A stretch of 64,000 nt of DNA, from positions 4,582,001 through 4,646,000 of the forward strand of contig CP143946.1 in NCBI GenBank assembly GCA_036419695.1, written 5' to 3'. The position numbers and the translations under genes were made by a program. Source of the stretch: [Clostridium] symbiosum. GTDB lineage: Bacteria > Bacillota > Clostridia > Lachnospirales > Lachnospiraceae. Within the stretch, counting starts at the first letter, position 1, and each line of letters starts with the position of its first letter. Below, piece by piece: positions 1 to 9,675 of this stretch. The notes under the pieces were generated by a model. That model saw only the letters and a list, made by a program, of their open reading frames with translations, was not told the origin of the DNA and ran no database searches.

Positions 1-836
1 TCCATTAATATTTCTATTGTTCCTTCTAGCAGATATATACCCAGTGTTCGTTTTGCAATTTTATTAATAAAATGATTTTGATAATTACTTTTCTTAGCTA
101 ATAAAAAAATCAAAGAACTGGAAATGACTATAAACATAGAACAATCATATGAAAAAGGAAGGTACCATCCTCCCCGATATTTGGTAGTAATACAATTCAT
201 TACAAACTGAGTAAAAAAAAGGCCTAAAAGTGTAGTTACTATTTTGTTCTTATTCATATCAACATCATATTTTTTAATATAGCCACCTATGAAATATATT
301 AATAAAAGATTAAGCGGACCTTTTCCACAGTCATTCATTACTTGCAACTGCGTCAATGTTGGTAACACAGAAAAAACAAATGCCAAGGAAGCTATTAATA
401 AACCGAGTTGCTTTTTTTCCAAAAACTCCACTGCCATATTTAAAAACCTGCTAAAAAACATCAATAACAGATACGAAGAAATAAACCAGTATTTTCTAGT
501 CGAAAACGGAAAAAATGCTAACCAGAGTTCCCGGATGTTAAATTCATGCGTTATCATTACCATACTTACAATCACCTGCATTAGTGAATAAAATACGGTA
601 ATAATCCACAATTTAACAATAGAATTTACACTAAACTTTATCCCATAGTACCCTGAAATTAAAATAAATATTGATACCCCACAATTGAATAAAGTATTGA
701 TACCTATTCCAAACAATAAATTAGTACCTGAGCTTTCAAAACGATATATTCCAAATAAATGCATCATTATAATGCCAAAAATAGAAATAAGGCGCAGCAA
801 TTCAGGCATCGTATCACGCTCTACTTTTCTATTCAT
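1..836 (-). CDS. Acyltransferase family 3 membrane protein (partial, 3' end outside window)
   Basis: Reading from ATG at 836 gives an open frame of about 278 residues to the window edge, with no stop, so the C-terminus is missing. The product is a polytopic membrane protein of the acyltransferase-3 family, which O-acetylates or O-acylates surface sugars. Residue His26 in the first membrane segment (MMHLFG) fits the conserved catalytic His. The ISGYYG stretch near residue 60 and FIGGYIKKY near residue 185 are typical of the family. The ATG overlaps the TGA of the upstream epimerase (ATGA), so the two are translationally coupled at the distal end of the polysaccharide operon. The acceptor sugar cannot be told from the sequence. 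Confidence 0.8.
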   Translation of the reverse strand, partial: MNRKVERDTMPELLRLISIFGIIMMHLFGIYRFESSGTNLLFGIGINTLFNCGVSIFILISGYYGIKFSVNSIVKLWIITVFYSLMQVIVSMVMITHEFNIRELWLAFFPFSTRKYWFISSYLLLMFFSRFLNMAVEFLEKKQLGLLIASLAFVFSVLPTLTQLQVMNDCGKGPLNLLLIYFIGGYIKKYDVDMNKNKIVTTLLGLFFTQFVMNCITTKYRGGWYLPFSYDCSMFIVISSSLIFLLAKKSNYQNHFINKIAKRTLGIYLLEGTIEILM

Positions 837-1906
837 CGTTCATCCTCTTCTTGTTTAAACTTACATGTGTCAGCACAATTTTTTATACTAGAAATCATGT
901 CAATATAGGCATCCTTTAAATCATACTTTGGATTCCATCCAAGTGAATTTAGTTTTGTTGTATCTAAATCCATATATAAAATATCCGCATAGGCACTGTT
1001 TTTCTCGCTTACATCTGAGAACTTTACTTGTATTGCATTATCCGATAATTGAGTGACAGTTTCCGCCATCTGCCTTATCGAGCAATATGTGTTTTCGTTC
1101 GCAGCAGTATACACTTCTCCTGGAATTCCTTTCAATAATACAGTCACGATTGCTCCTGCTGCATCCGTAACATGTAAATAAGAACGTTCTGTTTCACCAT
1201 TTGTTTTAAGAACTATATCTTTTTTTTCCACAAGGCATCGCATAAATTCGGCAAATACCCGTCCATCATTGTACTCAACACCCGGACCAAAGGTTTGTGT
1301 TAACCTAATAATGTTTGTATTTACTCCGTATTCCTTAAAATATGAATAGCAAAGGTTTTCACACTGTACTTTGCTTAGTGGATAACTATTTCTACATACT
1401 GTTGGTAAAAAACAACCTATTTGTTCCTCAGTAACCTTTTTACCCTTTTGCGGAAATCCATAAACTTCCATGGTTGATAAAAAAACCATATTTAAAACAT
1501 CATTTGCCTTTGCCAATTCAAGAGTTGATAAGGTTCCAAGTAAAAATGTTTTGATTGTTTCTACAGGATAATTATGAAAAAAACAACTCGAAGTCGGACC
1601 GGCGCCGTGTATAATATAATCCACATGTTCTTTAATTGTATGTAGTTTTGTTAAATCAGTCTTTATGATTATCAAATTATCATATTCAGCAAATTCTTTT
1701 TTTGCTTTGTTAATATCCCTAGTCGGTACTATTATTATAAGACTCAAACTATAAGCAATGTCTGCCTCTTTAATAATTCTAATCAGGCTTTTTCCGATCA
1801 AACCAGTCCCACCAGTAATGAGGATTGTTTTTCCTTTCATTTGTTTCCAGTCTGATTCTCTCAAATAATCAAGCAAATATAAGTGCTTCTCATTATTAAA
1901 TCCCAT
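833..1906 (-). CDS. NAD-dependent epimerase/dehydratase (extended SDR)
   Basis: This is an extended short-chain dehydrogenase/reductase of 357 residues, expected to change a nucleotide sugar. The N-terminal Rossmann motif TGGTGLIG lies at residues 31-38. The active-site Ser/Thr region (LSTMEVYG, about 143-150) and YPLSK (175-179) supply the YxxxK dyad. The frame could open at 1942, but the ATG at 1906 is preferred: GAGGAG lies 7 bases upstream and this start does not overlap the flippase gene. Its own stop overlaps the next ATG. It resembles UDP-sugar epimerases, dehydratases and decarboxylases alike, so the exact substrate is open. Confidence 0.82.
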   Translation of the reverse strand: MGFNNEKHLYLLDYLRESDWKQMKGKTILITGGTGLIGKSLIRIIKEADIAYSLSLIIIVPTRDINKAKKEFAEYDNLIIIKTDLTKLHTIKEHVDYIIHGAGPTSSCFFHNYPVETIKTFLLGTLSTLELAKANDVLNMVFLSTMEVYGFPQKGKKVTEEQIGCFLPTVCRNSYPLSKVQCENLCYSYFKEYGVNTNIIRLTQTFGPGVEYNDGRVFAEFMRCLVEKKDIVLKTNGETERSYLHVTDAAGAIVTVLLKGIPGEVYTAANENTYCSIRQMAETVTQLSDNAIQVKFSDVSEKNSAYADILYMDLDTTKLNSLGWNPKYDLKDAYIDMISSIKNCADTCKFKQEEDER

Positions 1907-1910
1907 ATCT

Positions 1911-3479
1911 TCACTCCTCACCTTTACTAGAAATGTTTTCAATAAAATACTTTATTATACTATGTTTTGTTAGAAAAAGGCTTAAGGTGTAGACTAAGCT
2001 TTCCAATATCCCAGTTACCATCAATTTCAAAAACGTATTTTCGACTCTAAAATAATTTCGAAAAACATAACCAGCTGACAAAGTCACGATCAATGCAATA
2101 ATTACTTTTAGTATGTTGAAGGCTATATTCTTTGTTACAAGCTTTCTGCCTAAGTATTTATTAATAGATTTTACGAGCATTAAAGTAATTAAAAAAACCG
2201 ATATTGTACTTGCCAGTGCAATACCTTTTATCCCCAATCTCTTAGCCAACAAAAAACTTAAAACCAAGTTAATTAACATTCCTACTATACTGTTTTTCAT
2301 TGGTGTTATTGTATCCTGATACGCATAAAGTATTTTCGTAAAAACTTCACGACAAATCATAAAAGGAAATCCCAACGCGTAGCAACATGCCACTAAATTA
2401 ACCGTGTTCGTATCACCAGGTAGAAAATTCCCTCTTTCAAAACAAATTTTAGCTAAATCAATTCCTTCTATTAAATATAAAGCAACCACCAATCCCATAA
2501 TCGCAATGGAAGAGTCTACTATTTTTCTAATAAGCTGAATCAAGATTTCATTGTCTATTTTTCGTGAAATACTTTTCGTGATTTTCGGAAGTAATATTGT
2601 TCCTAAGGTGGTTATTATCGTAGCATTTACAATATCATTGCTCATAACTTGACCATAGTATAGTAATGAGACGGAACCACTTTTTCCTGAAGATGCAATG
2701 ATCCTATCTATCAAATTCCCAAGGTCAATAATTGAATTTCCAATAACCAGTGTCAATGTACCCTTAATTACTTTCTTGAAATCCCTGTTTTTTAACGGAT
2801 TAATCCACACATAATCTATGTGCTTCAGAGCAAGAATAAGTACGTAAACAGCATGCAAACAGTAGCCTGTTAAAAAACCAATAACTAAAGAATAAATACC
2901 CAATGTAGAATTAAACAAAACAATCGATAAAACAATCGATACACTGAAAAATAGTGTCAGGAGTTTTGAAGGAATAAATCGCTCATTGCCATCAAGTATT
3001 CCTTGCGATACGCCAATTATACAGGTACAAACTATACCCGGTGTTAAAAATATTAAAAATTCACCAAGTTGTTTTTTTTCTGCTACTGTATAAGATATAC
3101 CTAGCACTCCGGATATCTTGTCAGAAAATAGAACAATCAAAATAACAAGAATTAATGCTATCACAGTAAATACAGCAAATGCATTACAGGCCAAAGCATT
3201 GGCTCTATCAGGGTTCTTCTTTTCTTTTAATTGTACATATTTTGTGATCAAACTTAATGATATTGCCGAGGACTGTATTTGACCTAACATAGACATAAAT
3301 CCATCAGCTGCAAAGTACAGATCTGTAACAACAGAAGCTCCAAATGCCCAAGCTATTACTGATTGTTTTACAAACCCAAGGACTTTACCCACTAAAACAA
3401 CAGCACTCATAATGATGGCACTTTTTGTAGTCTTTTTGCTTAAAACAGTATTATTTCGTTTCTTTTCTTTCACCATCAT
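1911..3479 (-). CDS. MurJ/MviN-family lipid-linked oligosaccharide flippase
   Basis: This 522-residue polytopic protein has about 13-14 predicted membrane helices. Its N-terminal pattern (SAVVLVGKVLGFVKQ, then FGAS..TD.Y..A) is characteristic of the MviN/MurJ branch of the MOP superfamily. Family members move undecaprenyl-diphosphate-linked glycans across the membrane. Inside a polysaccharide operon with an O-antigen ligase and an initiating sugar transferase, it probably acts as the Wzx-like exporter of the repeat unit rather than the housekeeping lipid II flippase. Two adjacent ATG codons (3479, 3476) could both serve as start, and the ribosome site is weak. It begins 9 bases after the upstream gene and is AT-rich like its neighbours. 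Confidence 0.82.
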   Translation of the reverse strand: MMVKEKKRNNTVLSKKTTKSAIIMSAVVLVGKVLGFVKQSVIAWAFGASVVTDLYFAADGFMSMLGQIQSSAISLSLITKYVQLKEKKNPDRANALACNAFAVFTVIALILVILIVLFSDKISGVLGISYTVAEKKQLGEFLIFLTPGIVCTCIIGVSQGILDGNERFIPSKLLTLFFSVSIVLSIVLFNSTLGIYSLVIGFLTGYCLHAVYVLILALKHIDYVWINPLKNRDFKKVIKGTLTLVIGNSIIDLGNLIDRIIASSGKSGSVSLLYYGQVMSNDIVNATIITTLGTILLPKITKSISRKIDNEILIQLIRKIVDSSIAIMGLVVALYLIEGIDLAKICFERGNFLPGDTNTVNLVACCYALGFPFMICREVFTKILYAYQDTITPMKNSIVGMLINLVLSFLLAKRLGIKGIALASTISVFLITLMLVKSINKYLGRKLVTKNIAFNILKVIIALIVTLSAGYVFRNYFRVENTFLKLMVTGILESLVYTLSLFLTKHSIIKYFIENISSKGEE

Positions 3480-3488
3480 TTAATACCA

Positions 3489-4295
3489 TTAAGATACAAA
3501 CTTAAAGCCAAACAATTTTAGAAGTTTTTTGACCTGTTTTCTTGTTTTATAACTCATAAATGAGTGAGCGGATGTTTTTACGTAGTCATAAAGCTCAAGC
3601 ATTATTCCCATACATTCTCTACTCCCCTTATTAAGCTTTAATTCCGTTTTTTTATTATAATATCTCATAACACGCCCAACCCATTTACCTTGAATAACCG
3701 CATTTTTGTATCCCATAATATCTCTTGTATCATACATTATGCCTGGAATTCGATTTACTTCTTTTGACTTAGAAAACTTTTCAATAAAATATTTTTCAAA
3801 TTCCCAGGGTGTATCCATACCATTCTGTCTTAATAATTCAAGATAATTGATAAAGTCTTTTTTTCTCCAAATAGCTGGTTGCAAATTAATTGCATAAACA
3901 AAATCACTATTCACATAGCATCTTGTTGACTGTTTATGAAAGTCTCGAACAGGTGACAATCTATAGAAATACAGGTCTTCATTTTCCATCAAAGTAATAA
4001 TTTCATCTAAATCGGAATTATTCACTTGTTTGCTAAAATAATAATCATCAAATAAAAATAAGATATACTCTTCTTCAACTAAATACAATGCTTTTAACGT
4101 GCAGTCAAACCATCCCATATCACTACCCGTTTTTAATATATTTACATTATTATTTGTATAATCTATTTTATTTGTGACCAGATATTTACTATATTTACAA
4201 TCGGGCCAATAATAATTAAATACAGAAAAAAAGTTTTGCCATAAATCACTATTTTTATCATAAGAATCAATAAAAACTCCTAATTTTTCTTTCAT
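3489..4295 (-). CDS. Putative glycosyltransferase, polysaccharide locus
   Basis: This is a 268-residue soluble protein. I do not recognise a named family with certainty. It begins like a GT-A glycosyltransferase (GVFIDSYDKN), and an acidic LFLFDDYYF stretch near residues 79-87 could be the metal-binding DxD-type site. An aromatic, charged C-terminal half follows. A clear ribosome site (GGAAGAGG) precedes ATG 4295, and the gene starts 3 bases after the O-antigen ligase stop. By position it probably adds one sugar of the repeat unit. A hypothetical polysaccharide-associated protein without transferase activity is the alternative. Confidence 0.6.
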   Translation of the reverse strand: MKEKLGVFIDSYDKNSDLWQNFFSVFNYYWPDCKYSKYLVTNKIDYTNNNVNILKTGSDMGWFDCTLKALYLVEEEYILFLFDDYYFSKQVNNSDLDEIITLMENEDLYFYRLSPVRDFHKQSTRCYVNSDFVYAINLQPAIWRKKDFINYLELLRQNGMDTPWEFEKYFIEKFSKSKEVNRIPGIMYDTRDIMGYKNAVIQGKWVGRVMRYYNKKTELKLNKGSRECMGIMLELYDYVKTSAHSFMSYKTRKQVKKLLKLFGFKFVS

Positions 4296-4298
4296 TTT

Positions 4299-5657
4299 CT
4301 ATTCCTCTTCCTGTAACTTATGAGTCAAATTCACTGCATTTGTTTCCATTAGCATACATTTTTCTATTACAAAAAAATAATCCTCACATAAAACAGCCAT
4401 AGCAAACATAAACCAAAAATTTTGTCCATACATATTAGGGTCAATGAAAGACAGACAAACATGAAATACCAAAATTACAAATGGAAAAATGATTAATTTT
4501 TTGAGAATCGCCGGATATGCTTTCTTATATTTAATTGATAAAATTTTTCGGATAGCCTGATAAATTAATAATATAATTGGAAAAGTGATAAGCACTGTGC
4601 CAATAAAGCCAGTCTCACATAATAATTGTAACAAAACATTATGTGTTTCCCGAATTTCTTGTCCCGCATATACCTGTAGAAATTCTCCAGTTGTATAATT
4701 AGCAAACCTTCCCCAACCAATTCCCCAAATAGGATTATTACAAAATAACTTCCAAGCTGTTTCCCATAAAAAAATCCTTCCACTACTAAAATCTATACCA
4801 GCAGAACCATTAGACTGTAGAATTCTTTCAAACATAATTTGAAATCTTGCAAAATATCCTTTAGAATAAAATACAAATAGCCCTATTAATACTCCTGGTA
4901 GTAATATCATTAAATTGATGCCCTTATTTTTAGCATATTTTATCTTTTTAAAATCAAAAAAAATAGAATATGTGATTAAAATTGTAACAATAGCAGACAG
5001 CAACTCTCCTTTTCGTCCTTCCAATATCAGTCCAGCTATTAGAACAGCCAATACTAATTTATTAATTAATTTACGGCCATAGCTCGCTATGTCGTCAGCC
5101 AATACTGCACCAACTCCAAGCATTATAACGCAATCCCCCCAAGTATAACTATTTCCAATAGCAGGACCATATCCAAAGTTGTAATTTAAAAGAACTTTTT
5201 CTGCTAAATCTGGCGCTAAATGGGGGACAATTAACCTAAAATAAAGGGTTGAATAAATTCTAAAGAAGGAAATATACATGGCGACACAGATTCCAACAAT
5301 TTGTACAACTTTAAAAAATCGCGCAACCTCAACATTGCTCAGCTCTGCAAACAATACAACCATGGACATGGAAATTACATATATGATCATATTAAATACA
5401 TATCCATCATGTAACGCTAAAGGATTTAATATTTGAATCAAAATGATAAATGCCATTGCCACAAAACTTAGCCTTGCTGTACTTACCTTTATTCGTAATC
5501 TTCTGCTTCCTAAGATAAAAATAACAGTACCTATCACTGTAGCAAGCCAAATATATCTGCTCCGCACCCCAAAACTGCCAGCGGCAAAGCCATAATAGCA
5601 GAACAATAACAAAGATAATAAATAATTAGACTTGGTTTTGCTATCATTTATCAGCAT
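4299..5657 (-). CDS. O-antigen ligase / Wzy-like polymerase
   Basis: This 452-residue integral membrane protein has many hydrophobic helices and a large extracytoplasmic loop in the Wzy_C/WaaL pattern. The family signature region SGR..LWETAW..F..NPIWGIGWG covers about 292-316. The conserved loop His (H339 in ETHNVLLQ) and the LCETGFIG stretch follow, with a GRKGE motif at 213-217. Proteins of this family polymerise lipid-linked repeat units or ligate the glycan to an acceptor. In this operon it is the only polymerase/ligase candidate. Its ATG lies inside the end of the cytidylyltransferase gene (7-base overlap). Confidence 0.85.
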   Translation of the reverse strand: MLINDSKTKSNYLLSLLLFCYYGFAAGSFGVRSRYIWLATVIGTVIFILGSRRLRIKVSTARLSFVAMAFIILIQILNPLALHDGYVFNMIIYVISMSMVVLFAELSNVEVARFFKVVQIVGICVAMYISFFRIYSTLYFRLIVPHLAPDLAEKVLLNYNFGYGPAIGNSYTWGDCVIMLGVGAVLADDIASYGRKLINKLVLAVLIAGLILEGRKGELLSAIVTILITYSIFFDFKKIKYAKNKGINLMILLPGVLIGLFVFYSKGYFARFQIMFERILQSNGSAGIDFSSGRIFLWETAWKLFCNNPIWGIGWGRFANYTTGEFLQVYAGQEIRETHNVLLQLLCETGFIGTVLITFPIILLIYQAIRKILSIKYKKAYPAILKKLIIFPFVILVFHVCLSFIDPNMYGQNFWFMFAMAVLCEDYFFVIEKCMLMETNAVNLTHKLQEEE

Positions 5658-6373
5658 AAGCCTTTCCCTTTCTTCATAGCATAATATAATGCCTCAAAAG
5701 AATAAAAATCATTAGGTGTAGTAATTTTTATATTTTCCGAACCACATTCTGTGGTATATAAAGTAAAACCTCTGGCTGACATTAATGTTGCAGAGTCTAT
5801 ATATGAATTATCACCACACGTGATGGCCCACTTATGAGCTTCATATAAATCCCCTACTCTAAAACATTGTGGTGCCTTGGCATATCTACATTCAGAACGA
5901 TCAATTGTTTCTCTTAATTTACCATCTCTTTCAATACGAATGATAGTTTCTATGGCCTTTGAAACTGCTATGCTATTACCATATCTCCTACATGTCTCAA
6001 TACTTTTTGTTATTAATTCTTCTGTAATTAAAGGTCTAACTCCATCATGCACAAGGACAATATCTTTATCTTCAACATAATTAGTGCATGTCACTAGATA
6101 ATCTAATCCATTATAAATAGAATTTTGACCTGTTTTGCCTCCTGGTATAATACATCTTACTTTATTCAAATTAAATTTTTGTTTTAAATCTTTGCTAAAG
6201 TTAATCCAATCTTTATTGACTACCACAACTATTCCATCAATGTCTGGATGATTCTCAAACTTTTCAATAGTATGTACCAAGATAGGCTTATCATCGACAT
6301 TGAGAAACTGTTTCGGCATTTCACTTTTCATTCTGGTGCCAACACCGCCAGCAAATATAATCACATAGTTCAC
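5651..6373 (-). CDS. IspD/TarI-family cytidylyltransferase
   Basis: This 240-residue nucleotidyltransferase carries the AGGVGTRM....PKQF signature at residues 8-23 and the VHDGVRP motif in the middle, both typical of IspD and TarI. IspD makes CDP-methylerythritol for isoprenoids. TarI makes CDP-ribitol for teichoic acids and capsules. In a polysaccharide operon next to LicD, an alditol-phosphate or similar CDP-activated surface building block is more likely, but no TarJ-like reductase is visible, so the substrate is inferred. The start codon is GTG at 6373, with only a weak ribosome site. The 3' end overlaps the ligase gene. Confidence 0.75.
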   Translation of the reverse strand: MNYVIIFAGGVGTRMKSEMPKQFLNVDDKPILVHTIEKFENHPDIDGIVVVVNKDWINFSKDLKQKFNLNKVRCIIPGGKTGQNSIYNGLDYLVTCTNYVEDKDIVLVHDGVRPLITEELITKSIETCRRYGNSIAVSKAIETIIRIERDGKLRETIDRSECRYAKAPQCFRVGDLYEAHKWAITCGDNSYIDSATLMSARGFTLYTTECGSENIKITTPNDFYSFEALYYAMKKGKGLC

Positions 6374-6469
6374 GTTATATCACTTGTTTGATGTTCATGA
6401 TAAAAAAACATCACTTTTCCTTCCCTTTTAATATTGTAATTTATTCCTGTAAGTACTGAATTATTTTCA

Positions 6470-7372
6470 TTATAATCTGACCTCCGAAATAAAATGGCTT
6501 TCTTTTGCTTTATCGGGTGGAGGAGTCATATAATCTGCTCCGTATAGACCAGATAAATACTGTTTAATATCTCTGGGGGCATAAAAATTATGATCCATAA
6601 ACTTCATCTCTACTACCGGAAAGAAACAATCCAAAGGATAAATTTCGCCGAAATAATGTTTTCTACCAGTCGCACTAGTAATTTTGGCTGTCTCCTTTTT
6701 ATACATGATAGTTCTATCAACTAAATCAAACCACTTTTCAGGTGAGAGGAAACTAAAAAAGCTTCCAATTACATTCCTAAATAGCAGCATCTGCCTTCCT
6801 GACTTTGTTTTTTTCATATATTTACAAAGAAGTTTATCTGGATATTTCCAATCCATTACACACGATGCAATTCCCATTAACATATTAGCCGTATTACCTG
6901 TTACCATTCTGCTTAATAAATTATCCGGTACAAAATCATACGGAAAAATATCAATATATACGCTCTTTGGCTGAAATGGATTATTATCGCCAAGAGAGCG
7001 AAGCACTGTTCCCTTCTTAAAAATTTGCATGAATCTATTTCCGTTCGGATATTTTGAATTAGGACAACGTAGTTCATATTTGTCGCTAAATTCATCATCA
7101 AAAATTTCAATTATCTTTAAATAATCAGCTCTGCTTAAACCAAAGTCCATATCATCATCCCAAGGAATAAAGGTTCCATATCTTAAAGCGCCTAAAAGTG
7201 TCCCTCCAACCATAAAAAGTTTGATACCATTTTTTTTACACCGTCTGTCTAAGTCACATGCCATTTCATAAAGGCAACCTTTTAATTCTTTTTTTTCATT
7301 TTCGCTTATGGTTCTGAACTCTCTTTCATTTTTTGAAATTTCATTCAGCAGACCTTTATAGTCAAAAGACAT
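6470..7372 (-). CDS. LicD-family phosphotransferase
   Basis: This is a 300-residue protein of the LicD/fukutin-related nucleotidyltransferase-fold family. The signature MVGGTLLGALRYG...PWDDDMDFG covers residues 54-79 and includes the metal-binding Asp triplet. LicD proteins transfer phosphocholine or similar phospho-alcohols from CDP-activated donors to surface sugars. The CDP-forming enzyme directly downstream is consistent with a donor-transferase pair. A run of G just upstream of ATG 7372 gives a good ribosome site. A second LicD gene lies in the other glycan locus at 47.2-48.1 kb and shares the same motif order. Confidence 0.85.
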   Translation of the reverse strand: MSFDYKGLLNEISKNEREFRTISENEKKELKGCLYEMACDLDRRCKKNGIKLFMVGGTLLGALRYGTFIPWDDDMDFGLSRADYLKIIEIFDDEFSDKYELRCPNSKYPNGNRFMQIFKKGTVLRSLGDNNPFQPKSVYIDIFPYDFVPDNLLSRMVTGNTANMLMGIASCVMDWKYPDKLLCKYMKKTKSGRQMLLFRNVIGSFFSFLSPEKWFDLVDRTIMYKKETAKITSATGRKHYFGEIYPLDCFFPVVEMKFMDHNFYAPRDIKQYLSGLYGADYMTPPPDKAKESHFISEVRL

Positions 7373-7482
7373 TGGTTTCCCCCCTTAAACATTTATAGCT
7401 ACAGAATCCTCCACAATACCATAATAGTTAAAAAGAAAACATAACAAATTCTTCTTACATAATTATTCATAAAACTTTTAAA

Positions 7483-8691
7483 CTAAATCTTATCTGTCAT
7501 TAAATGGCATATTTGTAAGTATGTCTTAGCTCTGTCAAACCTTTCTATACCAAGTTTTCTACTGTTCTTCCCCATTCTACTGCGCAGTTCTGAATTTTCT
7601 GAAAGCAGCTTAATCCTTGTTGCCAATTCTCCCACATTTCCATTCTCGCAGGTAAAACCGCATTGATATTCTATAAGAAGATTTTTATATTCTTCACACT
7701 CTTGCGTACTTATTACTGGAAGTCCCGCTGCAGCATAGTCTCCAACTTTATTGATAATGCTTTGAGCTGCCCCGCTCATGATAGGATTTATTGCAATATC
7801 ACACTGGCACAAAAGCGACACCATCTGTGGATATGGAAGCCTTCCAGTAAAGGTACAGTAAAGGTTTTTAACCTTTGCGTATTCCTCGAATTTATTTTTT
7901 AGTGGTCCATCTCCTAATATCATAAATCGAATACATGGATTATTAAGCTGTTCCAGCGCATCTAATACCCCTGTTAAGTCATAACTATGGCCAAGCGTCC
8001 CAACATAAACCAGCCATATTTCATCCTTATTTTTTAATACTTTATGTATTTCTTTGAATTGCTCAAATTTCTTTAAATCTGTTCCCAAGTAGACGCTTAA
8101 TCCGTTTTTTTCTTTTGTATTTACCCTCTTTCCTCTAATAAGGTAAGTTTCTGATACCGCAACTATTCTGTCTGCTCTCGAATAAATTTTTTCCGCTTTT
8201 CTTTTTAACGATGAAAAGAGGATCGATCCAAGGGGGCGATACGGCAGTACAAGTTCAAAAGCTTCTGGCCATAAATCTTGAATATCAATAATAAATTCCA
8301 CTTTATTCTTTTTAGCATACTCAGATGCCTCCCATGCCAAATCTAATGATGGAACAGCGCAATAAATCACATCTGGTTTTCTTCTTTTTTTCAAATATTC
8401 GCGCAGTCTGGCACCTAGTTCCCTATGACTTTTTATCCGTTTCAAACAAACATTTTTTCTGTATCCTGTTTCATGTAGAAGCGTTATTTTAAAATTTACC
8501 TTTTCTGCCAACACTCTTTCCAGTTTTCTATGTTCTTTTTGAATATGAATAAAATCAGAAGTTACAACTTCCACCTCTGCTCCCTGAGAGACAAGCATGT
8601 CTGCAATATACAGAAATCTATCATTTCCCTTTTCCCATGGAAAATCCACAAAATGGGATATAATTATAATATCTTTTTTATTACATTTCAT
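7483..8691 (-). CDS. Glycosyltransferase family 4 (GT-B fold)
   Basis: This 402-residue glycosyltransferase has the two-domain GT-B layout. The N-terminal acceptor domain includes DVIYCAVPSL and FIIDIQDLWPEAFE (about 140-155). The C-terminal donor domain has LVYVGTLGHSYD, ILGDGPLK and IINKVGDYAAAGLPVIS. The motifs match GT4 enzymes that transfer a nucleotide sugar to a lipid-linked acceptor, similar to WbuB/WcaI-type transferases. ATG 8691 overlaps the TAA of the ATP-grasp gene by one base. The downstream gap of 110 bases before licD is AT-rich and I see no strong terminator in it. Confidence 0.85.
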   Translation of the reverse strand: MKCNKKDIIIISHFVDFPWEKGNDRFLYIADMLVSQGAEVEVVTSDFIHIQKEHRKLERVLAEKVNFKITLLHETGYRKNVCLKRIKSHRELGARLREYLKKRRKPDVIYCAVPSLDLAWEASEYAKKNKVEFIIDIQDLWPEAFELVLPYRPLGSILFSSLKRKAEKIYSRADRIVAVSETYLIRGKRVNTKEKNGLSVYLGTDLKKFEQFKEIHKVLKNKDEIWLVYVGTLGHSYDLTGVLDALEQLNNPCIRFMILGDGPLKNKFEEYAKVKNLYCTFTGRLPYPQMVSLLCQCDIAINPIMSGAAQSIINKVGDYAAAGLPVISTQECEEYKNLLIEYQCGFTCENGNVGELATRIKLLSENSELRSRMGKNSRKLGIERFDRAKTYLQICHLMTDKI

Positions 8692-9668
8692 TAAAGAACC
8701 TGCTTCCGATCATTCACCAATTTTAAATCTAAATATTTCATCATATAAATATTTTCTTTGTAATTGCCTAAGTCTGGCTTATTTTCTATACCATTCATAT
8801 TATTGAGCATTAATTTAATAAAATTAATACCGCATTCATAAGCATGCGGATATCCGCCTCCAAATCTGGGATTAACCTCTGATATATACATCTTTCCATC
8901 CTGTTCAAATAAATCTATATCAATCGGACCAATAGTCCCTAATTTGCTTACAAATCTCTCTACAAAGTCAAACATGTCTCTTCGTACAACTGATACTGCT
9001 TTATCCGTCTCTCCTGCACGCATTAAAAGTTTTTTCTTCACAAAAACTGAAGTTACCTTTTTAGAAATCAAATCTGTATATACATCTATTCCATATTCCT
9101 GCCCTTTCATCAGCCTTTGTATCATCATTTCTGGCTCTCTTTCACAAAGCAGTTCCAATGTCTTAATATCTGTCACTATTTGAGCCTGTACGCTGCAACT
9201 TCCATGAATTGGTTTTACAAACACTGGAAATGTTTCTTTTTCTTTTGTATATTCGCCAATAAATTCCGACAAGCTTTTATAGGTTGGTACGGTATTTATA
9301 GAATGAACTCTACAAAAATCAAACATTCTTCCTTTATCAAAACAAGTTTCCACCACCTCATAATCTGATACAAAAACTGAGACGCCGATTTTCTCAAACC
9401 TATCTCTATTTTTTGATAAAAGGCTAAGTTCTGGATCAATTAACGACAAAACTCCTTTAACATTCTCTTCTTGGCATATTTTTAAAATTATATCTAAATA
9501 TTTTTCATCATTGATTTTAGGCACAATAAAATGTTTATCTGCCTCGTATAAAGCCGGCGCCAGTTCCCAGCAATCTGCAGCAATCACATTTCCACTACCG
9601 TTTAATTCATGCTTAAAGTATTGAACTATTTTGTTTCTTGTTCCACAACTTAAAATAAGAATATTCAT
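8691..9668 (-). CDS. ATP-grasp ligase, carbamoyl-phosphate-synthase-like
   Basis: This is a 325-residue protein with the ATP-grasp fold. An N-terminal alpha/beta domain starts MNILILSCGTRNK, followed by a nucleotide-binding domain with PVFVKPIHGS, a QRLMKGQEYGID stretch, and the metal site FEQDGKMYISEVNPRFGGGYP. The family joins a carboxylate to an amine or similar nucleophile using ATP. The frame opens earlier (9740), but ATG 9668 is chosen because the earlier start would overlap the PLP gene. A GGTGAGG site lies upstream. Next to a PLP decarboxylase-like gene it may attach an amine or amino acid to the glycan or its precursor, but the substrate is unknown. Confidence 0.8.
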   Translation of the reverse strand: MNILILSCGTRNKIVQYFKHELNGSGNVIAADCWELAPALYEADKHFIVPKINDEKYLDIILKICQEENVKGVLSLIDPELSLLSKNRDRFEKIGVSVFVSDYEVVETCFDKGRMFDFCRVHSINTVPTYKSLSEFIGEYTKEKETFPVFVKPIHGSCSVQAQIVTDIKTLELLCEREPEMMIQRLMKGQEYGIDVYTDLISKKVTSVFVKKKLLMRAGETDKAVSVVRRDMFDFVERFVSKLGTIGPIDIDLFEQDGKMYISEVNPRFGGGYPHAYECGINFIKLMLNNMNGIENKPDLGNYKENIYMMKYLDLKLVNDRKQVL

Positions 9669-9675
9669 TTTATTA

